Shown in pieces: positions 33,042-44,200 of a DNA stretch of 64,000 bases (position 1 is its first letter; each line of letters opens with the position of its first letter). The stretch is from the NCBI GenBank assembly GCA_963575745.1, contig CAUYUJ010014360.1:441528-505527 (forward strand). Direction: 5' to 3'. The DNA comes from Prorocentrum cordatum (Eukaryota; Sar; Dinophyceae; Prorocentrales; Prorocentraceae). The notes beneath the pieces were generated by a model. It had not been told where the DNA came from, searched no databases, and saw nothing but the letters and a program-made list of their open reading frames with translations. Position numbers and translations under genes: made by a program.

Positions 33042-33279
33042 ACCTCTAACAGTTTATATTCATGTCGCTGTTTTCCCGGATGGCTCCTCAGAGAGCTAAG
33101 AAGGTTTCATATTGGAAACTGGCACCGCAGGGGAGCCCTGGAGCTCCTTCAGGCTTCGCTCCAGGATCCCCGCAGCAACCTGCCTGAGTTCGCAGCGTGT
33201 CCCAGAAAGCTTTTTCTAACTATGTTTCCCAATACTAGAGCAAGAACAAAAACACATGACATAAACTTTCGACGGTCCG

Positions 33280-33400
33280 CCCGGATTTCTTGGATTTGTG
33301 CTGGACCCCCCTCCCTGGCGCGCGGAGCGCGCCAGGGGCGGCGCCGGAGGCGCCGCTAGGGGGCCCCAGCGCGGATCCGAGAAATCCGCGCGGAGCGCCC
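33280..33400. mobile_element. Foldback element family 4, copy 2
   Basis: Same architecture as 32922-33041 (CCTGGCGCGCGGAGCGCGCC). Pairing may extend into the flanks, where ACATAAACTTTCG on the left matches inverted AAAGTTCATGCTTATGTG on the right, making ~185 bp in total. Confidence 0.7.
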
Positions 33401-33436
33401 AAAGTTCATGCTTATGTGCATTTTCTCTTTCGACAC

Positions 33437-33683
33437 TAGAGGCCTCCTAAACGGGGTCGGAGTAGATGAGGTTAGAGGATCGCGCCGCAGCGCCCATACA
33501 TCGGCGATGAATCGGTGATGCATCGGCGATGCATCGGCGACGTCGGCGATGCATCGGCGACGCCGGCGTGGGGAAACACAGGCTCCGCATCGAGCCGCAT
33601 CGCCGATGCATCGCCGATGCATCGGCGATGCGGCGCGATCCCCCGACCTCATCTACTCCGACCCCATCTGGGAGGCCTAAGAG
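33437..33683. mobile_element. Inverted-repeat element with GCATCGGCGAT core, copy 2
   Basis: Arms of ~40 bp: GGCCTCCTAAACGGGGTCGG then AGTAGATGAGG at the left, with near-exact inversion at ~33640-33683. The core is a run of the palindromic words GATGCATC and ATCGGCGATGCATCGGCGA. Confidence 0.7.
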
Positions 33684-33742
33684 CTTTCTCCTTCGAGATA
33701 CGTGTGGCGTGAGGCTGCACACGTCTACCTCGAGAAGAGCAG

Positions 33743-34078
33743 CAGGAGCTGATGGGCCTGTTTTCCACCACCACTCCCATAAGTTGAAGGGGGGACGAGG
33801 AGGAGGAGGAGGACGAGGAGCAGGAGGAGGAGGAGGAGGAGGAGCAGGAGGAGGAGGAGCAGGAGGAGGAGGAGCAGGAGGAGGAGGAGGAGGAGGAGGA
33901 GGAGGAGGAGGAGAGGAGTGGTGGAGAGTAGGTGAGGAGAGGAGGAGGCGCAGAGGAGGAGGAGCAGGAGGAGGAGGCATGAGGGAGGAGGATGAGGAGG
34001 GAGTGGAGGAGGAGGAGGACCCCCTTCCCCTCCAACTCAATGGTGGTGGTGATGGAGAACAAAAGCCCAGCAGGAGCA
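33743..34078. mobile_element. Inverted repeats enclosing a GGA microsatellite (family 5, copy 1)
   Basis: The left arm (GATGGGCCTGTTTTCCACCA, CCACTCCCATAAGTTG) and right arm (33.99-34.08 kb, inverted) flank ~230 bp of GGA/GCAGGA repeats. The same arm sequence flanks a GGA tract at 51533-51658. The stretch 34080-34925 is GC-rich with purine runs and no recognisable gene. Confidence 0.65.
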
Positions 34079-34929
34079 GGGGGGGAGGCCGCGCGTCGCG
34101 AGGGCCCCGGCAGGCCTCGCAGCACGAGCTGCCTAGGCAGGTCGACGGGCCGCCCGGGCGGTGCGGCAGGCCGCCTCCTCTCTGCGGCGCGGGGGCGCCG
34201 GGGGCAGCCGGGGGACGGCCGCGGGGGGAGAGGTCGGGAGGCGGCTGGCGTCGGGGGGAACGAAAGGGGGGGGGGATAGCAGAGGGCAGGGTAGAGAATC
34301 CGCCCACGCGGCCGATCTTCCCAGCGCCTCCCGGCGCCGGGAGGCGCCCACGCATCGAGGAACGGGCCCGGCGGCGGGGCCGAGACCAGCTGCGCGCGGC
34401 AGATTTCGGACCCCCCCCTTCCATATCCCCCCCTTTCGCTCGGCCCGATACTGGGAGGTCTTCGTCGGAACGATTAGGGAGAATTGAGCCCACTTGGAGG
34501 GCTGTTGCGCCGGACCTGGCCGCGGACCAAGCGGGATTATAAGCCGGAGTGCGCGGGATCCAGCCGGATGAAGCGGGATGAGGCCGGATCTCGGACCAGG
34601 GCGAGGTCATGACTCGACCTGCCAGGAGCTGCCTCCGATGGGGTGGGGGCGGGAGCACAGCGGGGAGGCAGGGGGGACAGGAGGACGGCCAGGGGGATGA
34701 GGGAGGCGGGAGTCCCGGGAGGGCGGCCAGGGGGAGGGCGGCCCGTGGGGAGGAGGGCCCAGGGGCCGGGAGGGAGGCGGGGGCTCGGCGGGCCCTGGAA
34801 GCGACGGGGCCGTGTGTTTGCAGTCTGTCTGCCGCTTCTGGCGCCTGTCTGTTCCCAGAGCGGGTTCTGGTTCTGGTCCTGGAGTCGCTGTCAAACCTTG
34901 CTTGGAGCTGTGCCTAACAGTTGTCTAAG

Positions 34930-35447
34930 CATGATCGACCCACGAACCCGGAAAGTACTATAGAACTGTAACGCATGGCAACGTTTTCAAAAACACCTGA
35001 TTGGGTGACGGGCAAATGCAATGCTGAGTGTATCGACCTTGATGTACCGTGCCGAAGTCTGTGCTATGCTGCGCCGTGCTGAATTGCGATGTGCCATGCC
35101 GCGATTGTGCTCTATAGCGTCGTGGATCGAATCCTCCTTTGCATCCGAATTCTGACCGAACTGATCTGGATCTTAAGCTCGAACTGCCTGAACACATAGT
35201 AGCTGCCGCAGAGCTAATTGACAGGGGGACATGCCAGGAGGACGCGCCGCGAAACGTCCCAAGGGACGCGCTAGGCGACGTGCCAAGGGACGTGCCATGG
35301 GGTCGCACCGCGGGACGTGCCAAGGGGACGCGCTACGGAACGTGTCAATGGATGTGCCACGGGATGTGCCAGGGGACGCGCCACGCGACGTGCCAGGGGG
35401 ACTTGCCAAGAGACGCCCAACGGAACGTGCCAAGGACCGTGCCAAAT
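34930..35447 (+). repeat. Dispersed ~0.5-kb repeat family, copy 4
   Basis: Left end ATGATCGACCCACGAACCCG; then CGCATGGCAACGTTTTCAAA, TGTGCTATGCTGCGCCGTGC, GTGGATCGAATCCTCC, and a 3' zone of ACGTGCCA/ACGCGCYA units. Confidence 0.75.
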
Positions 35448-35757
35448 TGCAATGCTGAGTGTATCGATCTTGATGTACCGTGCCGAAGTCTGTGCTGTGC
35501 TGCGCCGTGCTGAATTGCGATGTGCCATGCCGCGATTGCGCTCTATAGCGTTGTGGATCGAGTCCTCCTTTGCATCCGGGTCCTGACCGAACTGATCTGG
35601 ATCTTAAGCTCGAGCTGCCTGAACACATAGTAGCTGCCGCAGAGCTAATTGACAGGGGGACATGCCAGGAGGACGCGCCGCGAAACGTCCCAAGGGACGC
35701 GCTAGGCGACGTGCCAAGGGACGTGCCATGGGGACACACCGCGGAAGGTGATGCGCG
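35444..35757 (+). repeat. Dispersed ~0.5-kb repeat family, copy 5 (5'-truncated, tandem)
   Basis: Begins inside the unit at AATTGCAATGCTGAGTGTAT and repeats almost verbatim the preceding copy up to the GACGTGCCA zone, so it is a tandem partial duplication. Confidence 0.75.
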
Positions 35758-35773
35758 ACGGAACGTGCTGGGG

Positions 35774-36460
35774 ACAAGCGTTTCGCTCGAGACGTCCTGA
35801 CAAAATCCAAGGAACTCCTGGAAAAAACAAGCGGATTAGTCGAGACATCCTCGAAATTCATGCGCGCGGGACGCGGCACGCGCGAGACATCCTCGGAATT
35901 CCTGCGAGCGGGACGTGAAAACAAGCATTTCGCCCGAGACATCCTTTGAATTCTGGCCACCCACGAGGCCCCCGCTCGAGACATCCCCCAATGTTGCAAA
36001 ACCAGCGTTTCGCTGGAGACATCCCCAACAAATTATGAAAAAACAAGCTTTGCGCTCGAGACGTCCTGTCAAAATCCAACGACATCAAAAAAAACAAGCG
36101 AATTAGTCGAGACGTCCTCGTCGAAATTCCTGCGCGCGGGACGCGGCACGCGCGAGACATCCTCGGAATTCCTGCGAGCGGGGCGTGAAAACAGCAATTT
36201 CGCCTGAGACATCCTCTGAATTCTGGCCGCCCACGAGGCCCCCGCTCGAGACATCCCCCAATGTTGCGAAACCAGCGTTTCGCTGGAGACATCCCCAACA
36301 AATTATGAAAAACAAGCGTTGCGCTCGAGACGTCCTGTCAAATCCAAAGACATCCAGGACAAACAAGCGAATTAGTCGAGACGTCCTCGAAATTCCTGCG
36401 CGCGAGACGCGGCACGCGCGAGATATCCTCGGAATTCCTGCGCGTGGGGCGCTTTTCCGT
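35774..36460 (+). repeat. 269-bp higher-order repeat
   Basis: The landmark GACGTCCTG lies at 35791, 36060 and 36329, exactly 269 bp apart twice. Each 269-bp unit holds six ~45-bp monomers built on CGAGACATCC (variants GCTCGAGACGTCC, AGTCGAGACATCC, GCGCGAGACATCC, GCCCGAGACATCC, GCTCGAGACATCCCCC, GCTGGAGACATCCCC). This is satellite-like organisation. Confidence 0.9.
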
Positions 36461-36499
36461 GTCGCGGTCGGGGCTCCAGTCCTCGGCTTTGTTCGAAGA

Positions 36500-36985
36500 T
36501 TCTGCTGAACAAATAAATAATGAGAGTGCCCATCTATAGGAACATACGGAAACACACGCATGCGTGCCCCTGGATGGGGCCAATCTATGGGAACACACGT
36601 GTGCCTGGAGACTACAGGAATATGCGTATCAAAAAAAATGCGTATTCGTGCCCCTGGAGAGAGCCAATCTATAGGTAACGAGAGGGCCCATCGATAGGAA
36701 CACACGTAAAACACACAGATACGTACCCCTGGATGGAGCCAATCTATAGGCATTACGTAATCCATGCCCCTGACCAAAACGTGTCCCGCACCCTTTGATT
36801 GATCGATCGCGATTTCAAAAACCAGCGTTTCGCTGGGGACATCCTCAAATTTGAATGTGCCGTCCCACTTTGACCTCGATATTCATCGCAAAAGAAATTC
36901 GCCTGCCCACCTCAAGTCAAACCTGGAGGTAAACCAACTAAAAGAGAACCCTGGGCTTATGCCCTTTCCGGGAAGAAGAAACTAA
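36500..36985 (+). repeat. CCAATCTATAGG repeats and array-edge module type B, copy 5
   Basis: Three to four copies of GTGCCCCTGGATGGRGCCAA with TCTATAGGAACACACG, then GTCCCGCACCCTTTGATTGA, CAGCGTTTCGCTGGGGACAT and AAAGAGAACCCTGGGC. Confidence 0.65.
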
Positions 36986-37546
36986 CAATTGTCGTTCCAC
37001 TACAGGCTTCTTGAAAACGGGAATCAAAAAGCGGCCCTGCCGTTTACGGGGCCAACTGCGGGCGCGAGGAAATGGGAGGAGGGAGAAGGAATGAGAAGGG
37101 GAAAGGGTGAGAGGGAGGAGAGAAGGGGGGAAGAGGGGGAGGGGCGTTTGGAGCATGTGCTTTGCCGCGTCGCACCCAAACCACGCACTGCACTACTGGG
37201 GGGCGCCCATTAGGGAGGCCCCCGTTGTTACCCAGTCTGGAGGCCAAACCCAGGGTGAGCAGGCGACAAGGAGCCACCCAATGGGCCGTTCTGCATGTCC
37301 TCGCGACGGGGCGTTTCCCCCCCCCCCCCCCCCCAAGGGGCAACGCATCACGCGCGCTCGCACACCCGATGGTGGCGGCCCCCGTAAAGAGGCCTGCTGG
37401 GATATGCGAGCCAGGCTGACCGTCTGAAAAAGCATACCTGCAGCGCTGGTCACATGCCTTGCAGCTAGTGCCTGCTACGGAGGGCACTTCTGGCGAGACG
37501 CAAGACAGTGCCTGCATCGGCGGGCAAACCTCTGTGAACTTTAGGA

Positions 37547-37960
37547 TTGGATGAACTGGTGGACTCCGCAGCGGGAGCAAGCGAGAAGAAATCGCTGATC
37601 TTGCACCTCGCAGAGGCGATGAAAAGCGTGCGCCTTGCGCCCTTTAATCGGCTATCACCCCAGAACCTGGAACACAGACCTGCAACCCTCCTTGAAGTCA
37701 AACGCACGCAAGTTTTCCCGCGACGTGGCGGCGCCCCAGAACCTCAAACTTTCGAGATTCGCGCCGAAGCTGGCGACTGCAAACGCAAAATTCTGACCCC
37801 GCGGGCCGCGTTTCGCGCGTCGATCAACATTAAAAACTTGCGTTTGGTTTCAAGGAGCTTCGAGCAGCTGGCAGCCGTCGACCAGACGGCGGCAGAGGGC
37901 GCCACGACGCTTGTCGCACTTGGCATTGGCGGCCTTCCCTCGGGGCCTCCTCACGGATAA
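37547..37960 (+). CDS. Doubtful 137-codon ORF
   Basis: I do not recognise it. The reading (starts MDELVDSAAGASEKKS) has mixed composition without simple repeats, unlike most ORFs nearby. No motif, splice or regulatory signal supports it, and two other frames stay open over parts of it. It is recorded only as a possible small gene. Confidence 0.15.
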   Translation: MDELVDSAAGASEKKSLILHLAEAMKSVRLAPFNRLSPQNLEHRPATLLEVKRTQVFPRRGGAPEPQTFEIRAEAGDCKRKILTPRAAFRASINIKNLRLVSRSFEQLAAVDQTAAEGATTLVALGIGGLPSGPPHG

Positions 37961-37999
37961 TCAAGCATAATACTAGAAGGACGAAAGAACCACGATCAA

Positions 38000-38370
38000 A
38001 AACGGGTCTTACGCGAGATGACATACCGACCTTACGCGCTTACGCGGGCAGCCAGCGCAGTACCCCCTATTGGTGACGAAGGCGCTTACGCGCGACCTTA
38101 GTTAAGCGGGTAGCTTACGCGCCGATGTCAGCGCAGACGGCCCCGTCTTTTTTGCGTCGCCCTTATGCTAGCCTGCGTGGATCCCAATGAATGTGTCTCT
38201 AACCATGCATGCTTCGCAACAATCTGCGTGGTTCAGTCTATGCGTTGCCGTGTATGTTGTGCAGTCTATGTTGTGCAACTTTGTGTGGTGCAGTTCCTGT
38301 TGTGCAATATGTGTTGTGCAATCTCTTGCAGCGATCTCTTGCAATCTACGCGATGCAATCTAGGCAGCGC
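38000..38370 (+). repeat. CTTACGCG and TTGTGCA short repeats
   Basis: CTTACGCG occurs about five times at 38007-38120; TTGTGCAA/GTTGTGCA recurs through 38235-38330. No gene is seen between 37960 and 39180. Confidence 0.45.
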
Positions 38371-39182
38371 AATATTGAAGGCGATGACGACGATGACGAC
38401 GCAATTGATGTGTATATGGCACTCCGCGCGGTGCTCCAGGAAGCAATTCAGAAGTGTGCGCTGCGCTCTGGGAAAACATATTTTCCCTCGAGCACCGGAA
38501 AATCGCAGCTGCGAAAAAGAGGACCGGGCGGCCACCACGTAGCAACGTCCGCTGCTCGGCCGAGGGTACACAGCTCCCGTGCTCTGCAACAGAGGCGCGT
38601 TCTCTCGGCGTACGATTTCGCGGTACTCTTTCCTCGTGCTCTGTAGCAGCGCTGGTTGTTTCAGCAGTGCGTCGTACGTCGCGAGCGCCGGCAGCCGCGC
38701 GCCCGAGAACAACTCGCTAGTTCACGATGCCAGTAGAACCGGCCCGCTGCTCTGTCGCAAGCGCGTCGCCGGCGCTACGAGACAGTCGATACTTGCCGCG
38801 CGGGCGGCGAAACATGCGGAGCGGAGTTGGCCAATGGTTCGAGTGAGTAAGCGGTTCTGGCCAAATGTCAATTTGACGATATTGCGTCTACGTATGCGAT
38901 GGATTGTCGCCGACAGGCAAAACGCTTCGGCAAACAGAAATCTGGAACAGGGTGCCCAATCGGTGAGCTGAACCAAGACATCCGACAAGAAAACATTCGC
39001 AAGCGGGTGGCGCACCATCGCCATGCCGCAAGGAAGCGGCAGATGCGCTCGCGGCGGAGCACGGCCGCGCGCGGCGTGGCAGTTGCCCGGAACCTGAGTG
39101 GCGGCGCAACGCGAAGCAAGTCAAAGCAAGGCAGAGCAATACAATGAGAAGCAGCGCAAAGCAATGCCAAGACATGACGAGC

Positions 39183-39360
39183 GAACAACTCACACCCATA
39201 CCCATAGGAGGGTCGAAAGGAGGGGAACTGGCTATGGGTATGGGTGCGAGTTGTCGGACCCTGGGGGATGCTCCCGTTCGAGCGGGGACCCCCATCCGAC
39301 AACACGCACCCCTAGCCTCCTCCGCCCCCCCTATGGGCATGGGTGCGTGTTGTTCGACCG
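39183..39360. repeat. Nested inverted repeats
   Basis: ACAACTCACACCCATACCCA pairs with CTATGGGTATGGGTGCGAGT; GTTGTCGGA pairs with TCCGACAAC; a further CTATGGGCATGGGTGCGTGT copy follows. They are three interlocking hairpins within 180 bp. Confidence 0.6.
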
Positions 39361-39600
39361 TCAAAGACATGAAGCAGACATGACGTGCACAGCGAAGCAG
39401 TGTCGGCGGCGGCGGCGGGCGGCGGCGAGGGGCGGCCGCAGGCGCGGCGCGCGGCAGCAAGTGGTCAGCAGCGAGCGGCGAGAGCTAGCGGCGAAGAGGG
39501 GCGGCGCCGGGCGGCCACGAGCGGCGACCGACAGCTGGCGCGCCGGACGGCGGCGGCGCAACACCGGCTCGAGAGCCTCGAGGCAGCAGGCCCTCAAGCG

Positions 39601-39637
39601 TGTGTGTGTGTGTGTGTGTGTGTGTGAGTGTGTGTAG
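39601..39637. repeat. (TG)n microsatellite
   Basis: Near-pure GT run of 37 bp. Confidence 0.95.
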
Positions 39638-39739
39638 GCGCTCACGTCCTCGAGATGAGTTCATAGCCGGTGCGGAAACCTGAGCGCCATGCGCTCGCAC
39701 GTGCAAGCTGTGTGCTGCTCGTCTACGTGGTACTAGCAA

Positions 39740-40345
39740 CCGAGCGGATGGCAATCGATCGGATTGCAGCTGGTTCGGTTGCAAACGATCTGACTGCAAT
39801 GCGAAACAAAGCCCTACTTTATGTGATGCCAGACATGCGCCAAGTGCTACTGTACTCATCTGTGTGGTGTTAGCAAGCGGCATGTTTATGCCAGGAGCTA
39901 ACGTACTCATCTGTGTGGCGTTAGCAGCTGATTGATGTGCGATCGATTGCATTGCAAATGATTGGCTTGCAACCGATTGTATTGCAATGCGAAAACAAAG
40001 GTCCTTAGCTACACGATGCCTTATGTGTTCGAAGAGCTAACGTTCTCATCTATGTGGCGTAAGCAGTCGATTGTATTGCAATCGATTGCACTGCAAATGA
40101 TTGGATTGCAACCGATTGGATTGCAATGCGAAGCAAGGCCCAGACGACGGGCGGCGACGAGGCGGCGACGGGGCGGCGACGGCGAGTACACCGCCGACCG
40201 TTCGAGTTTGGAGCGCCATGTCTGTGCCAGGAGCTAACATACTCATGCATGTGGTGTGAGCAGTCGGTTGGACTGCAATCGACTGCGCTGCAATAGACTG
40301 GACTGCAACCGATTGGACTGCAATGCGACGCAAGGCCCAAGACGA
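39740..40345 (+). repeat. Tandem TTGCAAT-rich repeat
   Basis: Three to four degenerate units of ~130-180 bp: GCCAGGAGCTAACGTACTCA, TCTGTGTGGCGTTAGCAG, a run of (ATTGCAATCG)-like words, and TGCAATGCGAARCAAGGCCC. The same ATTGCA words occupy the loop of the foldback at 21341-21595. Confidence 0.7.
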
Positions 40346-40489
40346 GGGACGGCGACGAGGCGGCGGCGGGGCCGCTGACGGCGAGCACGGAACCGCCAGA
40401 CCGAGCCCCAGGCCCACACGGCGGGCGGCGAGGGGGCGGCGACGGCAAGCACGTAGCCGCCAGACCAAGTTTCAAGCCCAGATCCTTAG

Positions 40490-41215
40490 AAGAGACATGA
40501 GAATCCCTGAGTGCAAGCACTGTTTGTGGATTGCTGCGTTTGCGGGCCAGCGCGGTAATCAAGTCTGGGCCAGTGAGCCGCTTCTTGGTCCGTCTGAAAA
40601 TGTCTACGCCGGCCCGATGCACGGTGGGCGCCTCGTCGGGAGCTCCCCGAAGAGACCAGCCGAGGTTGGCGCGGGAGGCAGCTGGAGCTGGTAGCGGAGC
40701 CGGACGGTCGGCATGGAGCCGAGGCTGTCGGCGGGCTCGGCGCACTGGGCGACTTCGAGATTGCGGGCTGCGACGCGCCCGCACATGCAGCGCAGGGCCA
40801 TTGCGTAGTACAGCGGCGCTGCTCCCTGTGGCGCCTCGTCGATGATCAGAGCTCCGCGCGGCGCCCGCACATGCTGCAAAGCCTTTTGCGCCTCTGGGGT
40901 GCAGCTCAGCGAATTGATATCCAGAGGGATGATTCCGAGCGGTGCTGCCGCGCGCAGTGCAACATTTTCCCGAGGCAGCCTCGTTGGAAGGCGCAGCCTT
41001 GACCACGCATCTGTCGCCCCAGATCTCCATGGAAGGAGTCGCGATGACCAAATTGATTACGCGCGTTTTGCCGCATCCACCCCCGCCCAGAAAGAGCATG
41101 CGTGCTATGCGGCCCGCGGAGTTGAGGCGTTCCGGCACGCCTCGCTGCCCTCACCCTTTTTGCGCGTCTGCTGCAAGGAGAGCGACGGGCCCGAACTGGT
41201 CCGCATTCAGCGCAG
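40490..41215 (-). pseudogene. Decayed Pif1/Helitron-type helicase
   Basis: Reading the minus strand in three frames gives the ordered motifs of a superfamily-1B (Pif1-like) helicase. LNADQF lies at ~41150-41215. A Walker A, FLxGGGCGKTR type (GGGGCGKTRVINLV), is at ~41060-41100, followed by APSNEAA. A Walker B, LIIDEAPQ, is at ~40825-40852. A Q-rich motif reading QLQLPPAPTSAGLFGEL lies at ~40620-40690 and lacks the usual Gly-Asp before it. At least two or three frame changes separate the blocks, so it is not functional as read. Such helicases are typical of Helitrons and are abundant in dinoflagellate genomes, as far as I recall. No Rep nuclease domain was recognised. Upstream (42368-42673, minus) a Cys/His-rich stretch (VCHHFDCRC, ACYHSCARC) may belong to the same gene. 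Confidence 0.6.
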
Positions 41216-41219
41216 GGGC

Positions 41220-44200
41220 GTCTGCTACACTTCTGGCCAGCCAGAGGGGGCTTCGCCCGTGAACGTCGGGCGCGATTCTCTGTGGCAGCCGCGCCGCTTC
41301 CTCTGTGAGTGATACAGGAGCTGTCGGGCCCTCGGCGCTGTCGTGCGGGCTGTCATCAGCGGCGCCGTCAAGGGCACCGCCGTCCTGGCATTCCCGCGCG
41401 CGCCGTGCGACCTCTGCCTGGTGTTTCAGCGCGGCGGCAGCCTCTGATCCCAGATGGCGGTTGGTGCGGGGTCGAGTTGGGTAGCTGCTCTGCAGATGGT
41501 CGTGTGCAGGGCCGAGCGTATCGGCGAAACCCGCGGGCGTCGCGCGGGCGCCCCGCGCGCCCAGCTGCGGCGCGCTCTGCGGCGCGCGCAAGCGCGCGCG
41601 TCACGGCCGCCGCTGGCACGCAAATTTCCCGCCGATCCCCGGGCGCAACGGGGGGGGGGCGCCCTCGTCCAAGTCCGCGGGCGCGCCGCCGATGTCCTCT
41701 CGGCGGCGGGGCCATGGGGGGAGTGAGAGGGGGCGGCCTTCTCAAAATGCGCTGGCGCTTCTTCTGCCTTCTGAGAAGCTAGTCTGGGAAGCTAGCCTGG
41801 GAAGCTAGCCCTCTCCGAACCCGCCAGCGGCTTCTTGCAAGGCGGGGACGCTTCCGAGAAGTCCGGCCGCCTTCCGAGAAGGCCCTCCCCCTCGCGCGCA
41901 CTCATTGCGCCCGCCGCCGATCCTCGATTACCGAACGCGCCGCTGGTGGAGGCGCCTCGTCGTCGTCGGCGCCATCCTTGACAGAGTCGGCGGCGCGCGC
42001 GCGGTCTCGAGCTTTCTTTCGCCGTGCTCCGCGCGCCCGCGGTGCGGCCCAAATGCAACGCAATCTCGCGAGCGGAGTGCGCCTGCCATTCGCCGCGGCA
42101 GCGGAGTGTCAAGAAATCCCCCACGAAGGGACCAGCGACTCGCTCAAATCAAGCGGCGCGGCGCGGAGGATTTCGATGCGCGGCGCTCGGCGCAAACTGA
42201 CCTCGAAACCGTGCCCTTTTGCAAGGGGCGCCCGGCACTGAAATCAGCGCGCCCTTGAACGCGGTCGCGTCGCGCGGGACACCGACGCGCCTGGCCGCAA
42301 CGTGCTTTTTGGCCGCGCGATCCAGGGGCGCTTCGATCTCGCTTCTTCGAGCACACCGAACCGGGAGTCATCGCCTGTCTGTCATTTTCGAATGCAGGTT
42401 CGCCCGCAGCAACGCGAGGCGCTGGCCCATGTCCTCTATCGGCAGGAACAGAAGGGGGCCGCAGAGAAGCGGGTTCGCGCGCTCGTCGGCGCTGGGGCAG
42501 CGCGCGCAGGAATGGTAACAGGCATTGTAAACTGCATCGTATTTTCCTCCATCGGTCGCCGAGCGCTGGCGCTGCGGGCCCACGTTCTGCGCTGCTGCAG
42601 CGGCGCGGCGCAGTGCTTGCTCGCGCGTTCCCGAGAGGGCGCAGCGGCAATCGAAGTGGTGGCAGACGCCCACCTGTTAAGAAAAGGTCCGGATCGCCTG
42701 CTCTAGAGAGTGAGATCCCGTCGACGAAGCGCGCGTAGCGGCAGTGGCCCTTGTCCCCCAGCGTCTCGCCTCGGCGCAGCCTGTCGCCTCTATGGCTGGA
42801 CGTCTTGGCGACAACGTGCTTCGCGCCAGATTTTGCGCCGCCGCCGCCCCCCGCCAGCATGGCGCGCGCGCCTTCCTCGCCGTCGTCATCGTCGTCGTCG
42901 CCGTTCCGGCGCTGGTCTCATTGTGCATATTATCCTTCTGCGTCTTCCCCTTCTTCGTCTTCGCCCTTCCCCTGGAGGTTCTCGCCCTCGCTCGTCCTCG
43001 CGGCAGCGCTCGGCGGAAGCGGTCGGCGGCGCGGCCACGCGCCGCCTGGCCTGGCAGGCCTGCTCTTTAGCAGGGCGCAGCACCGCGAGCACGCGCAACG
43101 CCTGGACGCCCTGGGGCCCCGTCGGCCGCGCGCCGGGGAACAGGTGTCCGTCCGCGGCGGCGTTGCAATTGAGGGTGCGTTTGCATTCGTGCACCGTTGC
43201 CGCCGCTCTGCAGGATACGGTCTTCAGATTTGCTTCTGCTTCGACTGCGCCAGCCCCGGCCGCGACAGAAATGGCGAGCTCGCAGGGGGAGGGCTGCGTT
43301 GCGCGGTTCGCGCTGAGTGCGAGGCGCGGGCCCTGCGCCCTGCCACGTCAGCGAGGGCAGCTCCACGCGCGCGGATTCCTGTTGCCTCTGCCGCGCTCGC
43401 TGGGCGCCGGTCCGCCCAGCCCTCGCGAACGAGGTTTGCGCCCTCCTGCTCGATGCGTCGCTCGCCTGCGATGAGACGCTGCGTTGCGGGGCCAAGCGTG
43501 TCCTGCACTAATGGTTGTTTTCGTTCTCGCCGCGCAGTAGTCCGCCGCGTTCGCCGCGCGCCTAGCGGACGCCGGCGTCGCCGCGACGGACTGAGCCAGC
43601 GCTCGGCGGGCGCGGCGGCAGCCGTGTGCTGGGGGGCTATTTCATTCTGGGGATGCGAGTGCTCTGTAGCCCTGCAGCAGCTTCGCTGGCCGCGGTCTCC
43701 ATGTCCGGCGCGGCTCTTCCGGCGCCGGCAGTCGCAATCAGAGCGAGCCGCCGCTTGCGGGACGTCCTTGGACGGGGAACTGAATGTCATTGCGCGCGCG
43801 GGCATGGCTATCCCGCGCTCGTCCTGGTCGTCGCCGGTCGCGATGCGCACGCGTGAGACAAGCTCTCTGCCGCGCCTCACGACGCATTCTGGGGCACCGG
43901 AAAACACGGGGAGCACGTCTCGATGAAGCGGGGAGCGGCGCTCGGGCACTCCAGGGATCCCACGCTTTTCGCCAGGCCGGGCGGGCGCCCCCTTGTCCTT
44001 CCGAATGCTCCGCGCGCGCGGCAGCGCACTCAAGGCTTTGACCCTGCGCAAAGCGCGCCCGCGCTTCGCGGGTGAAACTCGCATCCCACTCGCATCCCAC
44101 GCCGCGCGCGTCCGGCGCGCGAATTCGACCGAAGCGGCTGGAAAGGCGTTGCACTGCTCTGGTCCGTGGCAGCTCTCTGCAATGGTCCTGCGGCGGGCGC

